In this document: positions 36,500 to 47,639 of the stretch, piece by piece
How positions within the stretch are numbered: the stretch's first letter is position 1
Layout of the letters: each line of letters opens with the position of its first letter
Assembly (NCBI GenBank): GCA_030710515.1
Contig: JALBCR010003318.1
Span: 62,001-126,000, forward strand
DNA length: 64,000 nucleotides
From: Abscondita cerata
Lineage: Eukaryota > Arthropoda > Insecta > Coleoptera > Lampyridae
Reading direction: 5' to 3'
Made by a program: the position numbers and the translations under genes
The notes under the pieces: model-generated
What the model was told of the DNA's origin: nothing
The model's input: only the letters and a program-made list of their open reading frames with translations
The model's database searches: none

Positions 36500-37790
36500 A
36501 ATAAACAGATACGATATGTTATCAAACGGAAGATAAGAAAAGAGAAGGAAGAATAGATAAATGCGAAGAGATAGAAGAACTCCAAAAAGCTCATGACTCC
36601 TTCAATGTATACAGAAAGGTTAAAAAAATGACAAGTCAGAAAAAGAAATTCCAACATGCCATCATGATCAATGACAATGGAAAATAGATACAGAAGAGAG
36701 AATAAAAACATGGTCAGAATATATACAACTTTTGAAAACCAAAGAAAAAAAAACAACACAACAGCAGCAAACACCAATGATGAACCTGAAATTACCAACA
36801 AAGAAATAGAGAAGGTATTAAAGAATATGAAAAATGGACGAATCACGGGCCTGGACAAAATACTTAGCAAATTTCTAAAATAAATTGAGGAAGATAACCT
36901 TGAAATTATAAACGACTTATTCAACTCTATTCATAGAACACAAATTATACCACCGGAATGATCCCCAAGAAACGCAATGCTAAAATGCGAAAATCATAGA
37001 ACCATCAGCATCATCAGCCATACATTAAAACTAAGACTAGGAAGAACATATCAGTGTTTCAATTTGGTTTCAAGAATGTAGTTGGTACGAGGGAAGCTTT
37101 ATTTAATTACAACGTAATGACGCAGTGCTGTCTTAACGTAAACAAAGATGTATATGTCTGTTTCGTTAATTACAAAAAAAAACGTTTGATAAGGTACGCC
37201 ACAACAAGCTAATAGAAATATTAAACATCAAAATCATTGACAAACGAGAAAGACGGATATTAAAAAACTTATACTACTATCAAAAAATTGTTGTATAAAT
37301 AGAAGGTAAACTATCAGACGATACAGAAATAAAAGAGGCGTAAGACAAAGTAGTGTTTTGTCACCATTACTTTTTAACATATCTCCATAGCAATCATGGA
37401 AAAACTACTAGAGAAAGAAAAGGCCGGAATTATAATAAACCCATTAATGATCTCAGATATGCTGATCACACTGTACTGTTGGCCATGATCTTCAAAGAAT
37501 AATAGAGAATGTAAACAGAATCAGCCATCAATATGGGCTAAAGATAATCTTAAGAAAACCAAAGTTCATGCTACATAATAACAAAAACAAACAGCCACCC
37601 AACTGCTGATAGTAAAAACGTCGGTATTAAGAGAATTTAAAAGTGTAAGTTTTTAGAAAAATGGGTAAACAAAACAGATGATTGTTCAACGAAAATTCAA
37701 AGAAGAATAGATAACGCCCAGACAACCTTCATGACATAGAAGCAACAACAATGTAGTTATATCAAAGAATAATAAAATGAATAAAACAAA
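36500..37790 (+). pseudogene. Non-LTR retrotransposon reverse transcriptase, heavily degraded
   Basis: Scattered RT motifs in all three plus frames: EITNKEIEKVLKNMKNGRIT and GLDKILSKFLK (36790-36880), ENHRTISIISHTLKL near 36990, VNKDVYVCFVNYKK near 37140, RRGVRQSSVLSPLLFNI near 37335-37380, LRYADHTVLLA near 37455-37485 and STKIQRRIDNAQTTFM near 37690-37730. The catalytic box reads YADH at 37458-37469 instead of YADD. Part between SHTLKL and the next block is deleted. This is a different family from the element at 1-3990, judged by motif spelling and less A-rich composition. Role in life: target-primed reverse transcription. No endonuclease domain recognised upstream. Confidence 0.8.
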
Positions 37791-37924
37791 GTAAGTCTGT
37801 GGTCTCTATTTTAAACATGCAAGTCCCATCTTGATTTGCGCACCAAACACAATATACGATAATTCTTTGAAGTAAGTAATCCATTTACTTACAACCAACA
37901 GAAAAACACCAAAAACTGCACCAA

Positions 37925-37985
37925 AAACTTGACTCGGACACGTGTTTCAACAGCTAAGCTGTTATCATCAGCGATACCGATACTA
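37925..37985 (-). ncRNA. Hammerhead ribozyme motif in the Penelope-like 3' terminus
   Basis: Minus strand: ATCG, core CTGATGA (37971-37965), one unpaired U, helix II AACAGC/GCTGTT (six perfect pairs, loop TTA), GAAA (37948-37945), minimal helix III AC-ACGT-GT, cleavage triplet GTC ending at 37937, then CGAGT pairing back through CGA/TCG. It lies downstream of and in the same sense as the coding region, as described for Penelope-like elements. Helix I is short here (three certain pairs). Confidence 0.72.
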
Positions 37986-38104
37986 AAAATAAAAACAAAG
38001 GGAAGCTTATATACTATCTGCTTATCACGCATCGTTAAACTTAATTGATTCTTAGATAAGCTTAAATAATTCCGAAAATCCTAATGGACCGTTATCATCA
38101 TAAT

Positions 38105-40270
38105 TCATAAGCAAATTTCTGTTTTTAAAATTTCTAAACTTTCATAAGAATCAAGTTCGTTTTTATTATCTACCCTCTTAATTAATTCAATGTCGCCTAC
38201 TCTATGGCCATTTTCAAGCATATGCATGGCAACACTGGACCTATCTGTGCGATGATATTTGACATGAGCTACGTGCTCTTTAAAACGAGTTTTAATAGGT
38301 CTCTTGGTTTGCCCTATATATACTTGGTTACAGTCTTTACAATTAATTTTATATATTCCCGATTTATCACACATTTCTATTGGGTCTTTTGGATTGCCTA
38401 AAAGATTTTGCAAGTTGTTACTACTAGAAGTTACTGTTTTATAATCAAATTTTGAAAATATTTTTGAAGACCTTTTGTGTATGTGGGATAATTTGGTAAT
38501 TTGACATATTTCTTATCTATTTTGCTATTACTAGTTCCTAACGTTGTAATGTTTCTAATGTTTAACTTATGTTTATGTTTTCTAATTATGTTTGTGACAA
38601 TTGATTCTTGAAAACCATTGTATGATGCAATCTGCTTAATATTTCGCAGTTCTTTATCAAAGTTTTGTTTTGACAATGGGAAATGTAATAATCGGTGAAT
38701 CAAAAGTTGAAAGATGCAAGTTTATGTTGCATACTATGGTTGGAATCATTTGTTATAAACCTCATAGTGTTAGTGTCTTTACGATAAATATCTATATCTA
38801 GTTTGTTGCCATTTCTTGTCACTAAAGTGTCTAAGAAAGGTAACTTAAGGTTTGTTTCTGTTTCATAGGTAAACTTGATCGTCTCAAATTTTGAATTTAA
38901 AATTTCTACAAATTGCTGAGGGCTGTAAACTTTAGTGTCGATGACTGCAAAACGTCATCTACATATCTACACCAAATTCTAGGAAAATATTCTAAATTAT
39001 TTTTAAATCAGTTTCAAATTTACCCATGAACAGGTTAGCCATAAACGGAGATAAGCTGTTACCCATTGTTGTACCATAATTTTGTTGATAAATATTATTG
39101 TTAATTTGAAAGTAGGTTTGACTCATACATAATCTTGCTAATTTAATAAAATTATCTACTTCTGAATTGTCTAAATGGTTTTGGTGTAACATATCTTTCA
39201 AATAATCTAAAGTGATATCTATCGGAACGCTTGGAAACAATGAACAGACATCGAATGAAACTAAAACTTCGTTCTCAGTCAGCTCAATGTTTTTAATTTT
39301 TTCAATAAAATCGTATGAATTTTGAACACTGAAATTTGATTGTTGATATTCAAAACTGTTGAATTTATTTGACAACCATTTAGATATCAGATAAGTAGGA
39401 GCATTAATACCTGAAACAATGGGACGCATTGCTTTTCCGGGTTTATGTATCTTAGGTAAACAATACATTCTAGGAAGAACCGGGTTAGATACCGTTAGTC
39501 TAAACCTAAGTTGTTTTGGTATAATATTTTCACATTCTAATAAGACTCTACGGGTATCAGCAATCATTTTGGGAAGAGGATTTTTAGATATTAATGAATA
39601 GGGGCCTTCATTAAGCATCACCTGAACTGACTCAAAATAATCCTCTTTGTCCAAAATAACTACTTTATTGCCTTTATCTGCTTTGAGATAACAACAATTT
39701 TTCTCTTTAAGATTTTTAACAATGTTTATTTCTCTCGCGTTAAATTTAAATTTTGGTAACTGCTGAATATTATCTGAAATTTGAATTTTACAGGCATTCC
39801 TAATGAATTTTTAGAATTATCGTCTAAAAGTTTGATCGAACTTTCAATTCCTACAATAATCTTATCTATGGGCGCTTTGTTAAATTTGAGGTTATATTTC
39901 AAGCCTTTATTCAACAAAGTTAATTCGTCATTGTTAAAAATCTCCGAGGATTTGTTTACCACTATGTTAGATTTTTGGGGATCAAGTCTGTGCACCTCTT
40001 TTTCTTTTTTAGATAATTCTGTGAACTTTTTGTTGTGGGTCATCTTTTTTGCCAAAATTTGTGTTGAATAATTTCATTAATATGGTGCAAAAACTTAATC
40101 CATTGAACATACTGTCATCATTTAGTCCTGAAGTCAGTTTTAAATGTAACTCATATGCTTCTAACTCTAATTTACCTAATTTACCATAATGACATTTAAT
40201 TTCCAAATCTAACCATTTACGCTTAGCAAATTCAAGCGCCTTTTTACATGAGTTTGAATTAAGATTTGCA
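38105..40270 (-). pseudogene. Penelope-like RT + GIY-YIG endonuclease polyprotein, frameshifted
   Basis: N-terminal helical region FAKRKWLDLEIKCHYGK and ELEAYELHLKL (near 40240-40140), HRLDPQKSNIVVNKSSEIF, then RT: YLKADKGNKVVILDKEDYF (near 39700-39640), CLPKIHKPGKAMRPIVSG, VSFDVCSLFPSVPID, GTTMGNSLSPFMANLFMG and YVDD at 38965-38954. The C-terminal GIY-YIG domain (GIYKINCKDCNQVYIGQTKR near 38360-38300, EHVAHVK, ELDSYESLEIL) ends at TAG/TAA 38105. Frame changes occur near 40070, 39750, 38950, 38700 and 38430, but the 220-residue RT core (39654-38992) is uninterrupted and all RT and GIY-YIG signature residues seen are conserved. The GIY-YIG nuclease is thought to cut the target before reverse transcription. 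Confidence 0.93.
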
Positions 40271-40320
40271 TAAACTTTAATAAATTTTGGAAAAACACCT
40301 GCTTACAGTTGTGTCGTTTC

Positions 40321-41780
40321 TTTTAATGAGTCCAACATTTACAATAAGTTGTTGACAGGAACAGTTTAATTACCGCAAATGATTTGAAAAAAAAATGCAT
40401 TCAACGGTATAGCATCTCAACAGTTGGTTGGCACGTTATCAAAAGTATCATTTTAGTACTCAAATACGAATCACTTCTATTATTTCATATGTGAGAACTT
40501 TACGCCTACTGTTCGATAATTATCGTTTGTTAAAAAAGATAACAATTTTAATCCGCTACAGTTTTGATACTTGTTGATAGTTACATAGTACTGCGTCGTT
40601 GTTAATCTGCTTATCAACTACTGCCTTAACTTACAGACCGTTTTCTTAAATATTTACATACAAACTCGGGAAAGCTTCTCGCTTTTTTAATTTTCTAAAC
40701 AAAAAACTCTACAAAAAATTAATAAGTTAACAGTTCTAAAAATGCAACCGTGGGTATAATTTTGCAAATGAGTTTAGACCAATGTAACTATAATAGTTAC
40801 TCTTTAACATAATACGATTTACACGCTCTGTCAGGGGAACAAACCAAGAGTTTATTGAGTTAGCTAAGTAAGGTGGTTTAATGTGGCTAAACTTCTATGA
40901 GACCTTTAATAAAAACTCAAAATAATAATTTTTCAAGTTTAATTGTGAGCATGACTGATTTAAAAATATCGAAGAAAAATTTACTTAAAATAGAGTACAA
41001 CCTACTTAAAACAAATATTTCAATGAGGCCAAAATAACTTACGCGTAAAAAAAATAATTTTTACCAAACAGGTAACACAATCTTTTTCAAAAGTTTACAG
41101 ATAGATTCTTTACTCTAATGTGCTAAATAATGAAACGTCAAACAACAAAATACCGAATTGAAATTAATTTAAACACCGGCAAAATAAAAAAAATATTAGA
41201 AGTTACAAGTTGTACTTTATTGAAAAATTATTTTGGGTAAATTATGTTAACAATACAATTAAAAACATTTTCCATCTCAATATTTTAAGGTCTTTAACTG
41301 CAATTACACACTGTAGTTGAAGTAGAATTCTTGCTAGTTACTACAAAATTGGTTGTAGCTGCTAATTTAATATTTGTAGCCGATGAATTGTTCTTTCCAG
41401 TCAATACTTTTTTAGTTATTTTATACAAAATTTTCTATACACTCTTCCGCAACTGAAGTTGAGTTCCAGCTTTCCTAATTGTTTGATCCCAGTCATTCCT
41501 TCGCCTGCGTTTGCCAACAAAGTCGCCGTGAGCGACAAAATGAGTGTCCAGTTTTGGGTTCGGCAATTTAAGATAAATTTCAATTTTTTTTGAAATTTTA
41601 CCAAAAATATTTTGGACGGTCACTTATCTGGTACATTTCCGATTTTTGTAAGACAAGAAGAAACGCCGAGCACCTATATTCATCAGATATAAAGCAGCAC
41701 AATTTTTATAAATCTACAAAAAACTTGACCATGTATAGATGTCGACTACACTTAAATTCTATTCTTTTGGTTTTAATTAG
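40321..41780. other. AT-rich region, nothing recognised
   Basis: Overlapping minus-strand frames at 41416-41623 lack any domain. No repeat structure was seen. Confidence 0.4.
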
Positions 41781-41789
41781 TGGTGACAA

Positions 41790-42150
41790 CAAAAATCGAT
41801 TAACCGGTTAATCGAATATTCGATTTTCGATTAATCTCGGCTTTTAGAAAAATCAAAAACTGATTAACCGGTTAATCAATTTACATAGTCGACTTTTGAA
41901 ATGGATTTTTAGAATCGATTTTAAAATCGACTTTTAAAATCGGTTTTTAAATTTGATTTTAAAATTGTTCTATAAGTTGATCTTTAAAAATCGGTTTTTA
42001 AGCCATTTTTAATACTGGTTTTTAAATAAATTTTTAAAATCTCCTTAAAGTCGATTTATAAAACGGATTTTAATGTAAATTTTACGAATTCGATTTAAAG
42101 TTGACTTTGTTAATGGAGTTTTTGAAAGGATTTTTAAATCGGTTCTTAAA
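41790..42150. repeat. Degenerate self-complementary repeat of AATCGATTTT / TTAACCGGTTAA units
   Basis: Begins with the exact 18-base palindrome CGATTAACCGGTTAATCG (41797-41814), repeated as GATTAACCGGTTAATC at 41862-41877. It continues for about 270 bases as drifting units of the type GATTTTTAAAATCGACTTT. Units are themselves near-palindromic, so both strands look alike. Divergence increases to the right. Confidence 0.75.
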
Positions 42151-42545
42151 ATGGTGGTTTTTATCAATTGTAATGGCGAGTATAAATGATGTTACTAATG
42201 TTAATAGATTTTAAAAATCGGAAAACGCGGAATAAAAACTGCCAGAAAAAAACAGAAGCATAAAAAACCGGAGAGAAGAAGCTGGCCCAACAAAATAGCC
42301 TGATACCTTGGCGTAGAGGCCCGGCTTGAGTAATTCTCCTCCTGGGGCATTATTTGAAGAAATAAATGCTCATCATGAGTCTTATGGGGGTATTTCTTAC
42401 GGTTAGTTCTCTATTTCTAGTATTCAAAGATTTGGGCCAAAACGCATAATCATCTGACATTAACACGCTTATATGGATTAACAAATTTACCAAAAATTCG
42501 TGCAATAATATTTTCTTCTATTATCGACCTCTAAAAAACAATAAA

Positions 42546-42651
42546 ATAGTATATTATACACCAAGGTTGTGAAGTCTGTCATTATTGCCTTAGCACCAGT
42601 AATAAGGTGCGTAGGTAATAATGGACTTCACAACCATAGTGTATATACTAT
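42546..42651. repeat. 106-base near-perfect hairpin
   Basis: ATAGTATATTATACACC at 42546 pairs with ATAGTGTATATACTAT ending 42651. The arms continue through AAGGTTGTGAAGTC/GACTTCACAACC, CATTATTGCCT/AGGTAATAATG and GCACC/GGTGC to a loop of about 8 bases. It could be a tiny MITE or a hairpin RNA source. A decayed relative of the right arm (AATAATTGTCCACTTCACAAC) is at 44032-44052. Confidence 0.8.
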
Positions 42652-44165
42652 TTTTCCACTACTAGCCAAAATAAAAATAAACATTTTTCTTGTAAAAATC
42701 AAATAGCACAGGAATGCAAATAAATCAAAAAGCATTAAAAGCTACATACGTTGATAAACCAACTGCAACTGATTCACTAACCACTTGTGTGGCATATTGC
42801 ACCTTCATTTTCTGAAAATTATTCTAAGTAATATGTAAATTAGTTGATTTAGGAGCCAATCGCAGAGGTTTAGATTTGTCTGACATGTAGAAATTTTAAT
42901 GTCTTTCCAAGATGCTTTTTGTTATTAAAAATTATATTGATTTAATCAAGTTATTTTGCACCGACTTCAATAAATAGAAGAAATAATAGATTTTCTTATC
43001 GTGTACGAGGTATGGTTTTTCCGGGGATACATCTATTCTTTTAATTAGGTTTCGAAAATTTTACTACTGCCCTAACATTGGCACCGCATTGTAGTTGTAG
43101 CTTTTCTATGCAGTTTAATACTATCGACTTCAATTTGTCACCTTTGCATATCGTATTTGTAAAGATGTAGCACAAGGGTTGTTTAACTTTTTATATATAA
43201 CTCTAACCATGATCACGTAGCAGTTTGAGCTGGCAAAAATTTAAAACCTACTTGAAAATTAACATTTTGGTGCTCGTAAAATAATAATTTTAGTAAAATT
43301 GTTTGTATTCCTCTATTTATCTCCTGCTTCTTAGTGGTTTATTTTTAAGTCCACTTCGGCTGTCACAATTTGTGCTCTGCTTTCAGGAAGTAATTCTTTA
43401 CCTAAGAGTATTTGAGCTGCAAGCTTGAGTAGTTTTGGTATAGCTAGAGATGTTAACGGGCATTTATTGCTTCGCCAATATACCTTGCATCATTTGAATA
43501 TTGGGTTTCAGAAATTGACACTTGTAATTCATTTAGGAATGGCAAGTGTTCGCCACATACTCGTTAAGTTTTTAGAGTCGACATTTTTATGCAACAGATC
43601 GGACCTTCCAGATTCTGTTAACCATTCAAAACACCTACAACCAAATGTTTGTAATTTACTTAAAATTCTTGATGTAACTTAACTCGCCTGGTTAAATCTC
43701 CTTTGGGAAACCTGAAAAAACTGATTCTACCATCATATTTAATAAATAAATTCAGGTTATGTATTTGCGGTTATGGGATGGGGACGCGAATTTTAAACTA
43801 ATGATATTTTTTATTCAAATAATTTTATCGTGTTAGGTAATTTTTAAGCAGCAAATACGTTGGAGATAATCTCCTGGATATACAAAATTATGTTTCAATC
43901 GGTTTTGTTAAACAACTATTCTTAGATTCTCAAAAAAATTGAAATTGTCCATTATTAACCTAGGTCAACAATAGAAAAAATTATTAACCACTAATAGAAA
44001 AATTCAACTTCTCAGTTGGCTAGGAGACGCAATAATTGTCCACTTCACAACTAGTAGTGGAAAAACATTTTTAAATATCCTAACAATGACAAATTTTACC
44101 TGCTAAACCAACAAACAAATATTTAACTTTTTAATCCTCTTACCGTTAACTTCAAATGATTAAAA
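42652..44165. other. AT-rich region; no gene confirmed
   Basis: A frame at 43425-43682 has no domain on its own strand. The minus strand of 43300-43560 reads YWRSNKCPLTSLAIPKLLK, weakly reminiscent of the C-terminal dimerisation region of hAT transposases, but the decisive motif is absent, so no gene is called. Confidence 0.35.
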
Positions 44166-44167
44166 AC

Positions 44168-44333
44168 ACAGGGTGTCTCATAAATTTGAGCATAGGACAT
44201 GTTAGTATGTATCGAAAGATGACAACAAAAGACATCGATTGATGATAAAAAACATAGAGTGTCCCATTTGAATTAAACAAGTTTATCAGGTCAAAAGTTG
44301 TTCATATTGGCACCAAAATTTTCAACACCCTGT
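44168..44333. mobile_element. Probable short element with ACAGGGTGT ends
   Basis: ACAGGGTGTCTCATAAATTT at 44168 and, reversed, ACAGGGTGTTGAAAATTTT ending at 44333. Only about 10-19 bases of the ends match, so the boundaries are less certain than for the other elements. Confidence 0.45.
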
Positions 44334-44639
44334 ACATGCAATTCGAATTTCCATTCATAAGTGAGTTACTGTAACACATCAACAATTGCCACAACAAATT
44401 AGGAACTAAAATATTTATATCATCTTGAGATATGAACAATAACAATTCAGCATGATTTTAATTATTTTTTTTTAAATCGATATAACTAAAAAACCAGTCA
44501 TTTTTTGGGTATGGTATAGTAATTAAACTACACCTTAAATTTTACGTAGAATTTGAAAATAAAATAAAAATAGCATGTTCCATTTGAAATAAGAAAGTTG
44601 ACAGCTACTTCCGGTACAACCGAAAGTGTAGAAAAACAA

Positions 44640-46265
44640 ATGAACACTTTAGGAATTGTAAAGTGACTGAGGATATTATTATCTGCCATCTAAAAAAACT
44701 TAAAGCTACTCAAACGTCTGGCTAGATAATATACTCTTTTTTTGTAAGAGATTGCGTTTCTATAATAATAAAACCGTTAAAACACATATACAATCTTATA
44801 ATTATGACGGGTATATTTCCGGAAACCTGGAAAAAGTAAGAGTAACCCCTGTACAAAGTTATTTACTATAAATTACCCACCCCTTATTATTTTTATTATT
44901 GCTCGTAGAAAAAAAAGTTATACATGAAAGTTGTATGGTTGAATTTTCTTAAAATGCCATCAATGGCTCAGTTACTCCCCCGTTTACAGGGCGCAACAAA
45001 AATATGATATATTTTTAATGTAACACCCTCTATATTATTATATTTTTAAAGAGATCTTTTTTTTCTAATCTTAAAAATTATATGTTGTCTTTATATTGAG
45101 CCGTTATTGAGTTATTAATCGTAGAATATCACAATTACTTAATACGGAATTATTAATATTGTCAAAGTAAGCTATGTAAATGACAAATATTGTGTTTGAA
45201 AATTGACATTTCATTAATTAAATCACCAAAATCGTTTATAGTAAAGCAGTTGGCTGGAGATCCAAGCTTATTCTTGATGTCCTACCGGTGGTTTCATATG
45301 TAACTGTAATATTCTACGATTAATAACTCAATAACGGCTCAATATAAAGATCAACACATTATATTTTTTGAAATTAAAAAAAAACTTCTTCAAAAAATAT
45401 AATAATATACAAAGTGTTGCGCTCTGTAAACGGCGAGTAACTGAACTACCGATAGCATTTTAAGAAAGTATAGTTAGAACCATACAACTTTTATGTATAA
45501 TTTTTTTCTACGAACAATAATAACGATAATAAAGGGTCGGTAATTTATAGTGAATAACCCTGTACATAAAAGTGGTGACAAATCTGATATAATGAATTAT
45601 TGATTTATATCAATATCATCAAATTTCTTTAAAATATTTGAGTCGTTAATAAATGACCATACCACTTGGATTATGACACCTAAAATATCTACATTTCAAC
45701 ACGGTTTTGTAAAGAAGAAATCAACAATTACAAACTTGGTGAATATGACTCAATATATCTCGAAAGAATTGGGTAAACAAAAACAAGTAGACGTTATTTA
45801 TCTTGATTTTAAAAAGTCTTTGATAAATTGGATCATGAAATTTTGGCTACGAAGTTGCAAGAAAATGAAATTGATGAGAAACTGTGCAACGTTATTTCTT
45901 TCTATTTATATAGAAGAGCAACATGTTATTTATAAATCCGAAAAATACATTTCTTTGAGTGGGGTACCACAAGGATCAAATCTTGGGTCTATATTGTTCA
46001 CAATATTTATAAACGATTTGTGTGGAATTACTAAATTGTAAACTTTTGTTATATGCTAACGATATAAAAATATTTACTACAAACTAGTGATTGCAATAAA
46101 CTTCAACGAAATCTTGAGACGATTGGTTTCAGGTGTAGTAAAAATTGATTACAACTTAACATTGAGAAATCATTTATAATATCTTATCATAGATCAATTA
46201 AACATAATATCAATACCCTACTTAGTGATTGTGACTCAACAGTTGTTCGAAGTGTTGTGAAAATT
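44640..46265 (+). pseudogene. Jockey-like non-LTR reverse transcriptase, interrupted by a 709-bp element
   Basis: Left piece 44660-44853: AIKKLKATQTSG, DCVSIIIKPLKHIYNL, TGIFPETWKK and VRVTPV, the region before RT motif 1. Right piece 45563-46265: HKSGDKSDI-NY, FISISSNFFKIFESLIND, FQHGFVKKKSTITNL, VDVIYLDFKKS, ISLSGVPQGSNLGSILFTIFINDL (45950-46015), decayed LLYADDIKIF (after a shift near 46040) and LNIEKSFII. Motif spelling, especially GVPQGSNLG-ILF-IFINDL, is jockey/CR1-like. Defects: a stop in NY-stop-FIS, shifts near 44840, 45820 and 46035. The family is endonuclease-plus-RT, but only the RT part is seen. Confidence 0.88.
44854..45562. mobile_element. 709-bp palindromic miniature element inserted in the jockey-like copy
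   Basis: Left end CAAAGTTATTTACTATAAATT (44854), right end reversed CAGGGTTATTCACTATAAATT (45562). TA on both sides (44852-44853, 45563-45564). Arms about 265-290 bp share CTACGATTAATAACTCAATAACGGCTCAATATAAAG and related blocks around a noncoding loop of about 160 bases (45141-45300). The host reading RVTPV/HKSGDKS joins in frame across one TA. Confidence 0.9.
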
Positions 46266-46418
46266 GAGAATTTTTTTTATTTTCTAAAATTTAACAACCC
46301 AAACAATCTCATTCCCATGCCGTTTTCTCAATCTCTGTCATAGTGTCCGTAAAATTTGGGTTTTTTAATTAATTTTTTGATAAGAAAAGAAAACAATTTT
46401 TGTCAAAACATTATTATA

Positions 46419-46885
46419 TAGTGACCGGCAAAGAATTTGCAACAAAGTCCGTCCTAAAAAAACAATGTTTTTTGTTCTTTACTCGTCCATTGGTAGATTA
46501 ACAAATAAAATTTACTGGATTGTAAAGTATATTTGTTGATTTTATTGTGTTTTATGCAAATCAAACGCAAAAAATTTTGTTTCTCAATATTTCCGGAAAA
46601 AAATGCCAAAAAACTGATATTTTTGAAAATTATTATTTTTTTTAAATATTGCACATATACATCTAATTTAATTCTAAACAATTTTTCAATATCTTGTCAT
46701 CTGACATTATTTTTGACATATTTAAGAAAAATTTTTTAAATTTGCCGCCATGACAGTGATCACATAACATTTGTCAAAGCGCTTTTTTGTCATTTGATAT
46801 GCTAAATTCATTTGCCAAAGAAATTTTCGGATATCTCAATTACAAAAAATTTTTGCTATTTGATACAAACTTTTGCCGGTCACTG
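46419..46885. mobile_element. 467-bp element with AGTGACCGGCAAA ends
   Basis: TAGTGACCGGCAAAGAATTTG at 46419 and, reversed, CAGTGACCGGCAAAAGTTTG ending 46885, flanked by TA (46417-46418 and 46886-46887). The interior is AT-rich. Short frames inside on both strands are not supported as genes. Confidence 0.8.
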
Positions 46886-46899
46886 TATTTTATCAAGGA

Positions 46900-46972
46900 T
46901 TATTATTATTATTATAATAATTAATATTATTTTATTATTATTATTTTATTATTATTATTATTATTATTTATT
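46900..46972 (-). repeat. (TAA)n tract, probable retroelement tail
   Basis: Imperfect ATT/TAA repeat of about 73 bases. On the minus strand it follows GACGTCAACGGC-AATAAATAATAAT, which looks like a TAA-tailed non-LTR 3' end coming from the right. Confidence 0.75.
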
Positions 46973-47500
46973 GCCGTTGACGTGTTTTTAGCCCTCAGCA
47001 GACATTTTGGGCTAAAAATCAAATCTTGGGCAATATGAGCTTCATTACATCCTTAATACATAAATAACTGTTATACATATAAGCAGTAACATAAATGGGA
47101 GTATTCTTCTTGTCGCTTCTGGTAGTAAATTCCGTTACTAACACCTTTGTTAGCAAATTTGTAGACAACCCCGGAGGAGCTTTACAAGAAGCAGGACTGT
47201 CACGAACTTAATGGCATATGAGGGGTCTAGAAACTAACTCTATCAACTCAACAACAACAACTCCAAAATCCAGAACTTAAGCTCACCATTCTCCTTCTTT
47301 TAGTTTTTGATGCTCTTCTAGTTAAGACGAATAAGATAACGATGAAGAAAGCAAATCTCCAACATTTGCACTCTACAAAAGCAGGCAAGGAAAAAAGTTT
47401 TCTACATAGATTAGGTATCTTAAATCTTCTGGAAAATGAAAAGAAGTTCTCTGTAGTAGAACTCTATTCTCAATTAGGGTTTGTGTGTTAATATATAAAA
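46973..47500 (-). repeat. Probable 3' terminal region of a TAA-tailed non-LTR retrotransposon
   Basis: On the minus strand it runs into the TAA tract. Minus frames contain SSGVVYKFANKGVSNGIYYQKRQ and a final RAKNTSTAINN just before the tail. I do not recognise a domain, so the assignment rests on the tail and its position. It may or may not belong to the element at 47640-50400. Confidence 0.4.
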
Positions 47501-47639
47501 AGTTTCTTTTGGACGTACGCCATTAGACCTTATATCAATAAATTCCATTTATTTGTTCTTTGTAATTATTTAGATAAACAAGAGATTCGATTTCTTACAC
47601 AAAATAATTAAAAACCACACTCCATACATATAATTCCCT

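Larger units (their letters stand above)
37890..40320 (-). mobile_element. Penelope-like element, near full length
   Basis: Runs right to left: N-terminal region, reverse transcriptase, GIY-YIG endonuclease, then a 3' terminal segment with hammerhead motif (37925-37985). The terminal segment recurs without coding sequence at 21228-21400 and, decayed, at 6655-7440. I see no terminal segment beyond the N-terminal coding end, so the copy may be 5' truncated. Confidence 0.88.

Noticed and set aside
43300..43690. Possible hAT C-terminal region on the minus strand
   Set aside because: Only a weak resemblance (YWRSNK); the Ser-Glu-Arg dimerisation motif and any catalytic region are missing.
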